Origin: RGIG5612 sp045616165
GTDB lineage: Bacteria > Bacillota > Clostridia > Lachnospirales > Lachnospiraceae
Length of the DNA stretch: 64,000 nt
Assembly: GCA_045616165.1 (NCBI GenBank)
Contig: JAZLGF010000028.1
Span: 1-64,000, forward strand
Direction of reading: 5' to 3'
Part shown: in pieces, positions 54,572-63,336 of the stretch
Layout: every line of letters begins with the position of its first letter
Position numbering within the stretch: the first letter of the stretch is position 1
Notes under the pieces: generated by a model
What the model was told of the DNA's origin: nothing
The model's input: only the letters and a program-made list of their open reading frames with translations
Databases searched by the model: none
Program-made: the position numbers and the translations under genes

Positions 54572-55855
54572 ATGAGTGAATTAAAAATTAAAGAAAACAT
54601 TATTATTGATGACGTAGCTGCTGTTGTTGAACGTATTGAAGAGCGCACGGGCTTTAGAAATATAGATATTAAAGACATCATAGATTTTATTAATCATGAG
54701 CCAAACACAATATATTATGTTGACGAAAAAGGTAATGTAAAATTAGAACCAGAAAATACTAGATATTTATGGATTGACAGTGGATTTGAAGAAGAAGGTA
54801 AACCTATTTTTATATCATTACTTAGTAGTTATGGCGAATACATTGGACATTACACGGGTCACTATAAATTTCTAACGAGAACAATAACTGATTATTATCC
54901 GCAAAACACAAAATATGTAAATGATAATATTAGAAAATTCGAACAAAAGTATGAAATAAAAATACAAAATAGAATTGTAAAGCATTTAACGGAAAAATAT
55001 GAAAATCTTAATGGAGCTTTACCAGAAAACTTTGCTGGATATGAAATAAAAGAAGAACCAGAACTTATTGAAGAAAAAAAAGAGATGACAACCTCGTTTT
55101 TTAACAAAGATTCCTTTACAAGTAGTGAATTAGGACAGACGGTCAGAGAACAACTTCTTGTAGATAAATGGAAATCACAAGTTGGATTTGAAAGATATAT
55201 AAAAATAATTGGTTCAAGAATCTATCAATTAGTTGAGCAAGGCAAGACTGAATATTATGTAATAAACAAAACAAAATCTGTAATAGTGAATACTGGCCTT
55301 ATAAATAAGTATGGTGAAGATATTAAGCTCATGTATAGAATTAATTTAACTAGCAATACATATAATGTTTATCAGTTGATTGAAAGCAAGCAGGATTATT
55401 TACAAAATGATTTTACAAAGGAGCAGTCTCAGACAGAAATCAAACCAATATCATTTTTTGATGAAGGAAGATTTTTTAATGCTAAGATTGATGATTTTGA
55501 TATTAACACAAGATCATTAATGCATATAATTGGAGAACGTAGAGATAGATTTCCTGATAATGTAAGTGATATGACAGATGATAAGCTTGCCCAAAGAATC
55601 AAAGATGCTTTGCTTTTAGGCTTAAAAATGCAGGAACGTGACAATACATATGTTAAACCTAGTTATTCAGGAGATTATAACGGTATTTATTGGTTGATGC
55701 CATTGCATATCAATAATGAGTTTACTGATGACCCTGAACTTGTTTTGGTAGTAAGTAAGTTGCATGATTTCTATGAAATTAAAACGGTTCTTCCTTATGA
55801 TGACTGTATGAAAGACAGAATAATGGCTTTATCATTATATGAAAAGTTGTGGTGA
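54572..55855 (+). CDS. DUF3825-like protein
   Basis: 427 residues, soluble. The C-terminal 150 residues (from FFDEGRFFN to the end, including WLMPLHINNEF and YEIKTVLPYDDCMKDRIM) resemble DUF3825, an RNA-linked domain of unknown function; this is from memory. The N-terminal half is unrecognised. AAGAGG lies upstream of the ATG. It follows the SF1 ATPase by 32 bases, probably in one transcript, hinting at a two-gene module. Confidence 0.68.
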   Translation: MSELKIKENIIIDDVAAVVERIEERTGFRNIDIKDIIDFINHEPNTIYYVDEKGNVKLEPENTRYLWIDSGFEEEGKPIFISLLSSYGEYIGHYTGHYKFLTRTITDYYPQNTKYVNDNIRKFEQKYEIKIQNRIVKHLTEKYENLNGALPENFAGYEIKEEPELIEEKKEMTTSFFNKDSFTSSELGQTVREQLLVDKWKSQVGFERYIKIIGSRIYQLVEQGKTEYYVINKTKSVIVNTGLINKYGEDIKLMYRINLTSNTYNVYQLIESKQDYLQNDFTKEQSQTEIKPISFFDEGRFFNAKIDDFDINTRSLMHIIGERRDRFPDNVSDMTDDKLAQRIKDALLLGLKMQERDNTYVKPSYSGDYNGIYWLMPLHINNEFTDDPELVLVVSKLHDFYEIKTVLPYDDCMKDRIMALSLYEKLW

Positions 55856-55886
55856 ATCAAATAAAATAATGTAGGAGGATATTAGT

Positions 55887-56051
55887 ATGAGTATATTTGG
55901 TGTTGACTGGGATATGGATGGAAAAGTTGATGATATGGATTTAGCAACTGATTTGTTTATTATTGATGAAATAGAAAAAGAAGAACGTGAAAATCAGAAA
56001 AACTTTGATAGTGATTTTGAAGACGACTTTGATAGTGATTATGATGATTAA
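55887..56051 (+). CDS. small acidic protein with EF-hand-like loop
   Basis: 54 residues, starting MSIFGVDWDMDGKVDDMD. Residues 7-18 (D-x-D-x-D-G-x-V-D-x-x-D) match a calcium-binding EF-hand loop; the rest is Asp/Glu-rich with a repeated Phe-Asp-Ser-Asp. AGGAGG stands nine bases before the ATG. It is followed 13 bases later by a membrane-protein gene. Calcium binding is inference. Confidence 0.72.
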   Translation: MSIFGVDWDMDGKVDDMDLATDLFIIDEIEKEERENQKNFDSDFEDDFDSDYDD

Positions 56052-56064
56052 AAGGTAATAGCAT

Positions 56065-56646
56065 ATGTGGATTCTTATATTAGTAGCTTTATTTGGATTA
56101 GTAGCAACATGTGTTTTGGCAATAAATCTTTCATTTATATGGATTATTTTTGCAATTATCATTATTCTTGGTATAGGTGGATTGATATTATTTTGTAAAA
56201 AGAAAAAAGAAAAGCCAGGTAAAATATGTATATATGTTGCTTGTGGGATTGCAATTCTTATGTTGCTTATTTTCTTTCCGCTAAAATCATATATGAGCGA
56301 AATCAAGTACAAGTACAAGCTTTTCCATCCCGAAACATCGGGCAAGGAGAATAGTAAAACATATAGTAATTATTCGTCATCATCTTATTCAAGTAATTAT
56401 GAAAGCAAATCGAATTATTATAGTGGCTCTAATAAAAGCTATTCAAATAGCAATAATTCATCAAAGAGTAAAAGCGGACCTTTAATTGGGAATAAGAAAT
56501 ATTACAGTAACTCAAAGAGCAAATCAAAAGACCCATATGATGTGGATGAGTTTGAACATGCTGAGGATTTCTATGAGTTTCACTACGATGATTTTATAGA
56601 CTATGAAGAAGCAGAAGATTACTATAATGAACATAGTGAAGATTGA
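56065..56646 (+). CDS. membrane protein with Ser/Tyr/Asn-rich low-complexity region
   Basis: 193 residues: three hydrophobic helices (about 3-20, 24-45 and 53-74), then a Ser/Asn/Tyr/Lys-rich stretch of about 70 residues (YSNYSSSSYSSNYESKSNYY) and an acidic Tyr/Asp/Glu-rich tail with several His. The composition suggests a disordered linker. AAAGGTAA precedes the ATG. It follows the EF-hand-like gene and precedes a terminator. Family not recognised. Confidence 0.72.
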   Translation: MWILILVALFGLVATCVLAINLSFIWIIFAIIIILGIGGLILFCKKKKEKPGKICIYVACGIAILMLLIFFPLKSYMSEIKYKYKLFHPETSGKENSKTYSNYSSSSYSSNYESKSNYYSGSNKSYSNSNNSSKSKSGPLIGNKKYYSNSKSKSKDPYDVDEFEHAEDFYEFHYDDFIDYEEAEDYYNEHSED

Positions 56647-56727
56647 TATAAGGGTAATATTAATCTACGTATCATTTAGACAAGATTAAAAAAGTAAATA
56701 AAGAAAGCTAAAATGAATATCATTTAG

Positions 56728-56765
56728 AAAAAGGTTTGGATTTTGAAAATCAAACCTTTTTTATT
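56728..56765 (+). terminator. intrinsic terminator before the coupling-protein gene
   Basis: An 11-bp stem (AAAAAGGTTTG / CAAACCTTTTT) with inner pairing, ending in a T-rich run. It separates the defence cargo from the transfer genes. Confidence 0.82.
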
Positions 56766-56802
56766 TTAAAGAATAAAGAAAAATCGCACTTTCGTTATAA
56801 AA

Positions 56803-56814
56803 ATCGGACATATA
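56803..56814 (+). repeat. 12-base direct repeat, copy 1
   Basis: ATCGGACATATA, seen again at 62373-62384. In both places it sits upstream of a gene in an AT-rich stretch and looks like part of a promoter or a binding site. Confidence 0.5.
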
Positions 56815-56820
56815 AATATT

Positions 56821-58395
56821 GTGAAGGCAAAAAAAATATTCAAGAAAATAATTTCCTCATGCGTTTGGTTACAGCCGGTTATTATGACTATTTCTTTATT
56901 GGTATTAAAGAAAGTTTTTCCTGCAATGTTGCATAGTGCTTCTGGGTGGATAGCCAGTATATTTCTTTCACTATTTCCCATTCTAATAGCTATTGGTAAT
57001 AGTAATAAACCAAGTGCAAAACAGGCCGTAAAAGGAAAGGAGGCGGCCTCTCATCCTGAAATAGAACAGAGTTTACTCTCGAGAAAACCAGAAGGAATTA
57101 TATTCGGCAAGTTCGGAAAAGAATATGTTAGAAAGTCAATTGATTCAGACGGCCATGTATTTATTGTAGGTGGCTCTGGCACAGGGAAGTCTAGCTGTGT
57201 ATCCATTTTGTCAATAATGGCTAATCCTGAATGCAGCAAATTCGTAATTGATATAAAAGGGGAACTTTCAGAAAAATCAATACGAATGGATGATAAAAAA
57301 GCTTTTATTTTTAATCCGCAAGATAGACGTTCATGGGGATACGACCCTTTGTACATGTTGAACGAAAATAGTACGGGTCAAGACATCTTAGAATGTATGC
57401 AGACAGTAGCTTTTTCACTGATTCAATTAAAAGCAAACGTAAAAGATGAATTTTGGATTTTATCGGCTCGCAACTTATTCCTAGGATTTTTAATCTTTTT
57501 TTTCAGACAAGGTGAAAAAAATTTAATTGGAATAATAGATAAAATTCTAAGTAGGCCTGCAACCGAGATTATTGAAGAGGTATTAGAAGAATCTAATCCT
57601 AATTCAATAGAATACAGGTACCTTGTTCAATTTAAGGCGATGGCTCCTGAAACCCTTGGAGGGATAGTTGCTCAAATGAATAATCACCTAACGATATTTG
57701 TAAATGACCAGGACATTCGATTTGCACTCAGAGCAAATCGAAGAAAAATGACGCCGAATGACCTGCAAAATGGGCAAAGTATTTATATAGTTATTCAGGA
57801 AGCAAAACTTCAGGCATATGCAGATTTATTGCAATTAATTCTAAATCAATTTCTGAGCTCGTTTGAAATGAGATCAGAAAATTCAGAACCAATTTTTTTT
57901 ATTGTCGACGAACTTGCTCGTATTGTTTCCAGTGGAAAAATAGAAAAACTACTTGATTCTGCACGAACACTACGTAGTCGTAAGGTAACACTTTTACTAA
58001 TAACACAATCACTTGAAAGTCTAATGTCTGCCTACACAGAAAATGAAGTCACAGATTTGGTGTCTAATTGTTCATATATTCTTGTGCTAAATGCAACTAG
58101 CGTAAAAACACAGCGAGCAGTTTGTAGTTGGTGTGGAAAATACCTTGCTCAAAAAACGAGCTGGAATGGTAACGGAATGGAGCAAAAGACTTCTGTATCT
58201 TTTGAAGAAAAAGAAATATTAACACCTTCTGATTTAATGGAATTACCACTAAAAAAAGAGGCTATTCTAATAAGTCCATACGGCTATTGCCGAGTAACCA
58301 AAGTGCCATATTACGAGGATGAATTATTTAAGAATATTGCTAAACAAAATTTAATTTATAACACAGAAGCGAAAAACGCTTCAGAAAGGACCTAA
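56821..58395 (+). CDS. TraG/VirD4-type coupling protein
   Basis: 524-residue type IV coupling ATPase that would link the relaxosome to a conjugation channel. Two N-terminal membrane helices (about 12-36 and 44-60) precede the ATPase with Walker A GGSGTGKSS (118-126), FVIDIKGEL, Walker B FFIVDELARI (about 360-369) and ITQSL. Start is GTG at 56821; no ribosome-binding site is visible and no upstream ATG/GTG/TTG is open, so the exact start is unsure. The next gene begins two bases after its stop. Confidence 0.88.
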   Translation: MKAKKIFKKIISSCVWLQPVIMTISLLVLKKVFPAMLHSASGWIASIFLSLFPILIAIGNSNKPSAKQAVKGKEAASHPEIEQSLLSRKPEGIIFGKFGKEYVRKSIDSDGHVFIVGGSGTGKSSCVSILSIMANPECSKFVIDIKGELSEKSIRMDDKKAFIFNPQDRRSWGYDPLYMLNENSTGQDILECMQTVAFSLIQLKANVKDEFWILSARNLFLGFLIFFFRQGEKNLIGIIDKILSRPATEIIEEVLEESNPNSIEYRYLVQFKAMAPETLGGIVAQMNNHLTIFVNDQDIRFALRANRRKMTPNDLQNGQSIYIVIQEAKLQAYADLLQLILNQFLSSFEMRSENSEPIFFIVDELARIVSSGKIEKLLDSARTLRSRKVTLLLITQSLESLMSAYTENEVTDLVSNCSYILVLNATSVKTQRAVCSWCGKYLAQKTSWNGNGMEQKTSVSFEEKEILTPSDLMELPLKKEAILISPYGYCRVTKVPYYEDELFKNIAKQNLIYNTEAKNASERT

Positions 58396-58397
58396 AC

Positions 58398-58721
58398 ATG
58401 TATACAAAAACAATCAATTTAAAAACTGGAATACTTTTTATTCCAGAAGAATTTGTATTAATTAAGGAAACACAAACAGATAATGCTGATTTTGCAGGAA
58501 TTGTTGCAAATAAAGCAGGTGCAAAAACACACTATGTTGTTCTTAGTGAAAAGTCGATTAACTCACTTAATGATTCTGAAGAAGGTGAATTAATTGAGAT
58601 AGTTAAACAGAAAGAACATGACTCGGAAAGTGTATATGGTCTGTTTGCAGTGCCTGAGGTGGAGAATCCATGCGACCTTTTTCTTGGTACGGGAATTGTA
58701 CGAGGAGGTAGAAAAGCATGA
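58398..58721 (+). CDS. conjugation-island protein, unknown
   Basis: 107 residues, soluble, mixed alpha/beta, with no known motif. GAAAGGA precedes the ATG. Its stop overlaps the next gene by four bases (ATGA). Its place between coupling protein and DUF5688 suggests a mobility-related role. Family not recognised. Confidence 0.72.
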   Translation: MYTKTINLKTGILFIPEEFVLIKETQTDNADFAGIVANKAGAKTHYVVLSEKSINSLNDSEEGELIEIVKQKEHDSESVYGLFAVPEVENPCDLFLGTGIVRGGRKA

Positions 58722-59752
58722 ATTATGAGCAATTTAAAAGCGAATTAACAGAGCTACTTCAGGAAAAACTCGGAAGCGAAATAGAAGTTATTAATACAGC
58801 CATTAGTAAAGTTAATGGTGAAAGAGATGCGCTTACATTTAAAACAAATGCAGATTGTGAAGCGATGCCCGTGATTTATTTGGCTGACCAATATGAGCTT
58901 TTAGGTAGTGGCCATTCTATGGATGACATCATTGAACGAATAGAAAATATTCTTGAAGAAGCAAAAGCAAATAAGCCTCTAATTTCGATGATAAATGAAG
59001 ATTTTATTAGGGAAAATACTTTTTGTTCTTTGATTAATATTGAAGAAAATCAAGAGTTATTGAAGAAAGTGCCATACGAAAAGTTTGCTGATGATTTGGC
59101 CATTATTGCACGTTGTCGAATCAATGAACAGGGTTCATTTGTAGTCAATAATAATATTGCTGAGCAATTTCATTTTACAGATACTGAAGTAATGGAAATA
59201 GCGCATAAAAACACAAATTCAAAGGAAAAAATAAAGTTCGAAGGTATGTTTAAAACCGTTACGGAAATGCAAGGATTTTCAGTAGATTTACCTGACCCGG
59301 ATAATGAAGATTTATTTGTTCTTTCGAACGAGATGATGACTGATGGAGCAGCAGTAATTACCAACACTGAATTGCTAAAGGATATTAAAAATCAACTAGG
59401 TGAAGATTTTTATATTATTCCTTCAAGTAGGCACGAGGTTTTAATAGTTAGAGAGAGTAGCGCTCCAGCTCCTCAAGAGCTCTTAAAATTAGTTCAAAAT
59501 GTGAATAAGACAGAGCTAAAACACGAAGACCTTTTGAGCAATGCCTTATACTGCTCGAACGGTAGAAAAGTTCAAATGATTAATGAAAACAAACTAATCA
59601 AAGATGAACAGATATTGAAAGAGGTAACTCCAGAAAGAATCAAGTCAGTTAGTATTTTGCCAGGGGTTCTAAGAATATCAGAACGAATAGCATACTCGAC
59701 ATTGAATAACATTAAACAATCCATTAATGAAGCAATGACCCCGACAATGTAA
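58718..59752 (+). CDS. DUF5688 family protein
   Basis: 344 residues, soluble. The opening (NYEQFKSELTELLQEKLG), the block LLKKVPYEKFADDLAIIARC and the late DFYIIPSSRHEVLIV fit DUF5688, a family common in conjugative elements of gut Clostridia and of unknown function. GAGGAGG lies before the ATG. ATGA overlap with the gene upstream. Confidence 0.85.
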   Translation: MNYEQFKSELTELLQEKLGSEIEVINTAISKVNGERDALTFKTNADCEAMPVIYLADQYELLGSGHSMDDIIERIENILEEAKANKPLISMINEDFIRENTFCSLINIEENQELLKKVPYEKFADDLAIIARCRINEQGSFVVNNNIAEQFHFTDTEVMEIAHKNTNSKEKIKFEGMFKTVTEMQGFSVDLPDPDNEDLFVLSNEMMTDGAAVITNTELLKDIKNQLGEDFYIIPSSRHEVLIVRESSAPAPQELLKLVQNVNKTELKHEDLLSNALYCSNGRKVQMINENKLIKDEQILKEVTPERIKSVSILPGVLRISERIAYSTLNNIKQSINEAMTPTM

Positions 59753-59776
59753 AAATTTAGAAAGGAAATAGAAAAT

Positions 59777-60019
59777 ATGCCAAAGAAAAAAAGTTTAGAA
59801 GAATTATTATTACAGCAAAAAAAGATTGAAGAAAAAGCTAAACAATTACAACAATTAATTCAAGAGGAACGCAAAGAAAAAACTCAACATTTTCAAGAGA
59901 AACTTGTAAAAGCAGTAACGGAATGGAATGCATCAAGAGGTAATGCAAAAGTAGACGAGGAATTACTGCCAGATGTTTTTAAAAGTTGGACCAAAGCGGA
60001 ACAGCAAAAAAACAACTAA
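59777..60019 (+). CDS. small coiled-coil protein, possible relaxosome accessory
   Basis: 80 residues: a Lys/Glu/Gln-rich coiled coil (5-50) and a short C-terminal part. GAAAGGAAA precedes the ATG. It lies directly upstream of the terminator, the putative oriT and the relaxase gene. That is the usual place for a MobC-like accessory. The function is inferred from position only. Confidence 0.65.
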   Translation: MPKKKSLEELLLQQKKIEEKAKQLQQLIQEERKEKTQHFQEKLVKAVTEWNASRGNAKVDEELLPDVFKSWTKAEQQKNN

Positions 60020-60025
60020 AATGCT

Positions 60026-60065
60026 TGAAACTGAGAGGATTTAATTCCTCTCAGTTTCATTTTTT
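60026..60065 (+). terminator. intrinsic terminator before the oriT region
   Basis: A 12-bp stem (GAAACTGAGAGG / CCTCTCAGTTTC) with an 8-base AT loop, then a T-run. It closes the coupling-protein operon. Confidence 0.92.
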
Positions 60066-60091
60066 GACACGCTCTCTGCGTAGGAGCCCAG

Positions 60092-60123
60092 TTTTAGCGC
60101 TTGCGCTAAAAGGTACGGGGTAC
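60092..60123 (+). other. putative origin of transfer (oriT)
   Basis: A perfect inverted repeat TTTTAGCGC-TT-GCGCTAAAA (60092-60111) is followed at once by GGTACGGGGTAC, a short repeat that may hold the nick site. It is the GC-rich island in an AT-rich gap, 45 bases before the relaxase gene. That is the arrangement of MobV-type oriT regions. The nick position is not known. Confidence 0.6.
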
Positions 60124-60167
60124 TTTTTTAACGAATTTACAGAATAAAAAAGAAAGAAGGATAAAAA

Positions 60168-61352
60168 ATGAATAAAACAAGATTAACAACGCACTCGGGA
60201 AGAGTAGGAAAAGATGGAACATTCTCGGCTAAACATAATGATAGATTTTTTGCTGTCGAAAATGCAGAACATATAACCCAACAACTTAGCTACAGAAACT
60301 GGTATTGGAAATTAATTTCTGAAGCGAAGAACTTTGATGAGAACGAAAAAATATTCTATGAGGCATATTTTAAGGACGGATTAGATGCTCAAAATCAAAG
60401 ATATATCAATAACCGACATCCTGAAAAGATTCAAAGTATAGATGAATATAGGAGTAATCCAAAACACTGCCCGGAAGAAACAATATATCAAATAGGAAAA
60501 TGTTCGGATGATATATCAGCATTTGTTACTTATGAATGCATAACAAAACTTTTAAGATGGGAGCAGGAAACTTTTTCCAACGTTAAAATATTGGATGTAG
60601 CATTGCACATGGATGAAGAAGGAGCAGGAAAACATTTTCATGTTCGAAAAGTGTGGGTCGGTCATGATAGGGATGGAAATTTTGTTGCTAATCAAAATCA
60701 GGCGCTAAAGGAAATGGGAATTCATAGACCTGACTTAACAAAAAAACAAGGCAGATACAATAATCCCAAGATCACTTATACCGAGATGATTCGTAATAAG
60801 TTTGTCGAAATCTGTCGGGAATATGGATTATCAATTGAAGAAATACCACTTGAAAAAACTGAACGTGGAAAGTCATTGCTTGAATATAAAAACACGCAAG
60901 AAGAATTAAAACTTTGCGAAACACAGAAAGAGATAAATGAGTTAAAAAAAGAAATAGAAAATTTACAAAAGGAAAAAGAAACACTAGAAACAATATCAGA
61001 GAAAGTATTTGATAAGTCAAATATAGCAAAAAGTAAAAAGGTGATTCTGACAGATGAAGAATTTAATGCATTAAGAAAAGCAGTCTTATTTTCTAATTAT
61101 GAACAAAAACAAAACGAAGCTCGAATTGATGAATTAAAAGCAGAATTATTAGTACTTAAGTCAGAATATAATAATTACGAAAAACTTTATAAATCTTATA
61201 GACAAACAGTGAAAAAATATACCGATGAACTAAAAAACAAAGATGAAATAATAGATTCAATGTTTAGAATAATACAAGGTGAGTTTAATTCAAAGGATAT
61301 GGAAACACTTAAAATATATGAAAATACAAAAAAAATAAAAAAGGTTTATTAA
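60168..61352 (+). CDS. MobV/Pre-like relaxase
   Basis: 394 residues. The N-terminus (THSGRVGKDGTFSAKHNDR) and the block ALHMDEEGAGKHFHVRKVWV (residues about 145-164, with the His-x-His metal site) match diverged MobV/plasmid-recombination relaxases. From about 240 the protein is coiled coil (KEINELKKEIENLQKEKE). It should nick the oriT just upstream and pilot the strand. AGAAGGAT lies before the ATG. Confidence 0.82.
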   Translation: MNKTRLTTHSGRVGKDGTFSAKHNDRFFAVENAEHITQQLSYRNWYWKLISEAKNFDENEKIFYEAYFKDGLDAQNQRYINNRHPEKIQSIDEYRSNPKHCPEETIYQIGKCSDDISAFVTYECITKLLRWEQETFSNVKILDVALHMDEEGAGKHFHVRKVWVGHDRDGNFVANQNQALKEMGIHRPDLTKKQGRYNNPKITYTEMIRNKFVEICREYGLSIEEIPLEKTERGKSLLEYKNTQEELKLCETQKEINELKKEIENLQKEKETLETISEKVFDKSNIAKSKKVILTDEEFNALRKAVLFSNYEQKQNEARIDELKAELLVLKSEYNNYEKLYKSYRQTVKKYTDELKNKDEIIDSMFRIIQGEFNSKDMETLKIYENTKKIKKVY

Positions 61353-61366
61353 GAATAAAATGAATT

Positions 61367-61375
61367 TGATATAAT
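61367..61375 (+). promoter_or_regulatory. extended -10 upstream of the 61397 gene
   Basis: TGATATAAT (TATAAT at 61370-61375) without a clear -35. The start would lie about 15 bases before the next ATG. Confidence 0.4.
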
Positions 61376-61396
61376 AAATAAAAAAAGGAAATAATT

Positions 61397-62260
61397 ATGG
61401 AAAATACGAGAGCAAACAAAAGTGATGTTGCAAAAATACTTAGGAAATGGTTGCCTGCTTATTTAAACGAATCATTAACGTCTGCAAAAAGAAAAAAAGC
61501 AGAAAATGCATTACTTGAAGTGTATTCAATAGAACGAAAAAACAGTGAAGTTAATAAATATTATGGAAAATATTTATGTAAGTATCTCAAGTATGATACA
61601 TTCTCGTCTGAAGATTGTCTTCAGACAGTAAATGATGCTATTATCCAAACGTGTACATCTCCTAAAATAAAAAAACAATTAATTGATGTTGGGATAGACC
61701 AACTTTCGGATGGATACATAGCTAACAAATTTGAAATCGTACTAAATCCCAATATAGGTGCTCGATTGAAAAGTTTCATTGCTGAAAAAAATGGAACGAC
61801 AAAATACACCTTGAATATTCTCAGGATTGTGGATGAGTCGAAATTAGACCTATTTTCAGAAAACACAACAGATTTAGAAAAATTATTATCAGGATATTCT
61901 GATGGAGCCAATAAAAACAAAATAGTTAATACTTTAGCGTTAATATATAAGCTTAGGAGAACAGTAAGACCGGGTTATTCATATTTGCGGGAATTTATAG
62001 ACCGTGAACGACATGGGCTAAGTTTTAAAGAAAAAGAGAAAATACAAAAAAAGATAATAAAAGTCTTTAGAGAAGGTATGAAATCAAAAGAATTACATGA
62101 ATATTCTCTTAATGAGAAGGATTTTTTGGTCTTTAATGAATACTTCCTTTCAGAAAAAAACATTACTGTTTCAGGATTCGCAAAAGAAAAAAATATAAAA
62201 AATATAAATCTTGTTATTGATAAATTACAAAATATCTTTCTGCAAATAGCAGTTAAATAA
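61397..62260 (+). CDS. unknown helical protein of the element
   Basis: 287 residues, basic and mostly helical, without membrane segment. There is no recognisable catalytic motif. AAAGGAAA precedes the ATG. It stands between the relaxase and the Mom-family gene and ends just before a terminator. A role in DNA transfer or replication is possible but not supported by any motif. Family not recognised. Confidence 0.7.
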   Translation: MENTRANKSDVAKILRKWLPAYLNESLTSAKRKKAENALLEVYSIERKNSEVNKYYGKYLCKYLKYDTFSSEDCLQTVNDAIIQTCTSPKIKKQLIDVGIDQLSDGYIANKFEIVLNPNIGARLKSFIAEKNGTTKYTLNILRIVDESKLDLFSENTTDLEKLLSGYSDGANKNKIVNTLALIYKLRRTVRPGYSYLREFIDRERHGLSFKEKEKIQKKIIKVFREGMKSKELHEYSLNEKDFLVFNEYFLSEKNITVSGFAKEKNIKNINLVIDKLQNIFLQIAVK

Positions 62261-62286
62261 TTTCTTTCCTATAAATATCAATTCGT

Positions 62287-62314
62287 AGTAGCCGTTAGAA
62301 CGGCTACTTTTTTT
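62287..62314 (+). terminator. intrinsic terminator
   Basis: A 10-bp self-complementary stem region (AGTAGCCGTT / AACGGCTACT) with a tight loop, followed by seven T. Confidence 0.92.
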
Positions 62315-62372
62315 GTACGATTTTTTCTCAAAAAAAATTTAAATTTTATATACAAAAATATTTTCTAAAAAT

Positions 62373-62384
62373 ATCGGACATATA
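62373..62384 (+). repeat. 12-base direct repeat, copy 2
   Basis: ATCGGACATATA, identical to 56803-56814. It is followed by TATATAG and a leader of about 80 bases before the Mom-family gene, so here it could be a promoter -10 region. Confidence 0.5.
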
Positions 62385-62427
62385 TATAGCGTCGATAAAA
62401 AAACGACATAGAAAATATTAAAGGGCG

Positions 62428-62456
62428 GTCAGCAAAGCCCGAGAGAAAAAGCTGAC
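62428..62456 (+). promoter_or_regulatory. leader hairpin before the Mom-family gene
   Basis: GTCAGC and GCTGAC close a 17-base loop holding CCCGAGAGAAAAA, just before AAGGAG. A similar arrangement (AGC ... GAGAAAAAGCT ... GGAG) precedes the gene at 63379. Confidence 0.5.
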
Positions 62457-62469
62457 AAAAGGAGTATTT

Positions 62470-63240
62470 ATGAATACTTTTAAAGAAATTAATAAAGAAT
62501 TGGCATTGGAACTTGTTAAAAAATACCACTATTCCAACACCCTACCCAAATTAACCAAGTATTGTCTTGGATATTACCAAAATGAAAAAATTATTGGAAT
62601 GGTTACACTTGGATGGGGAACACGACCTAGACATACCATCCAAAGAATATTTCCTCGATTAGACACGAAGGATTATTTAGAAATAGGTCGTATGTGCTTA
62701 ATTCCAGGATTGTCAAAGAACAGTGCAACCCAAATGCTTTCGGACCTCATAAAATGGTTAAGACTCAATCTTCCGCAAATTAAAGTCCTATTTACATGGG
62801 CAGATGGGATGTTGGGAAAAGCTGGAATTGTGTATCAAGCTGCAAACTTCGTGTACGCAGGGCATAGCTTAGGTGAGTTTTATTTGAAGGAAGGCATTAA
62901 AATTCATCCTCGCCAGATTAGAGGCCTATTAGGACCATCGGATGAAAATGACCAGCGTATTGGGGTTCGACCGACTTTGGAACAGCTCCAAAAATTTCAT
63001 ATTGACCATTATAAAGGGCAACAGTTTAGGTACTTATATTTTCTTTGTAGCAAACAAGAAAAGGAACAATTACTTGACGAGTGCATTTGTAAAGATGAGT
63101 TAAAACTCAAACCTCCAAAGCCTCAAGACATAAGTTGGAAAAAAAGAAACTTAGATAGTGGTAAATGGGAAACCTGTGGCAAACCACCATATGTAACAGA
63201 TTTTAATCGCGCGACAAAAGGTATTGTTGAAATTGAATAA
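62470..63240 (+). CDS. Mom-family DNA adenine modification protein
   Basis: 256 residues of the Mom family, GNAT-fold proteins that in phage Mu convert DNA adenines to carbamoylmethyl-adenine and so block restriction. Typical blocks: KYHYSNTLPKLTKYCLGYY, WGTRPRHTI, EIGRMCLIPG and LFTWADGMLGKAG. AAGGAG precedes the ATG. No Com-like translational activator is adjacent; the leader hairpin could serve for control. Probable role: protecting the element's DNA on transfer. Confidence 0.88.
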   Translation: MNTFKEINKELALELVKKYHYSNTLPKLTKYCLGYYQNEKIIGMVTLGWGTRPRHTIQRIFPRLDTKDYLEIGRMCLIPGLSKNSATQMLSDLIKWLRLNLPQIKVLFTWADGMLGKAGIVYQAANFVYAGHSLGEFYLKEGIKIHPRQIRGLLGPSDENDQRIGVRPTLEQLQKFHIDHYKGQQFRYLYFLCSKQEKEQLLDECICKDELKLKPPKPQDISWKKRNLDSGKWETCGKPPYVTDFNRATKGIVEIE

Positions 63241-63266
63241 ACAATACAATTTTAGAAAAATAATTT

Positions 63267-63297
63267 TTACCGCTATGGGTAAATCCTGTAGCGGTAA
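63267..63297 (+). repeat. hairpin after the Mom-family gene
   Basis: A 9-bp stem (TTACCGCTA / TAGCGGTAA) with a 13-base loop that can pair further (GG with CC). No T-run follows (GAATTTTAGCG), so it is a weak terminator at best and may belong to the next gene's leader. Confidence 0.55.
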
Positions 63298-63336
63298 GAA
63301 TTTTAGCGTTTGCATTAAGGACGAAAAACAAAAGGG

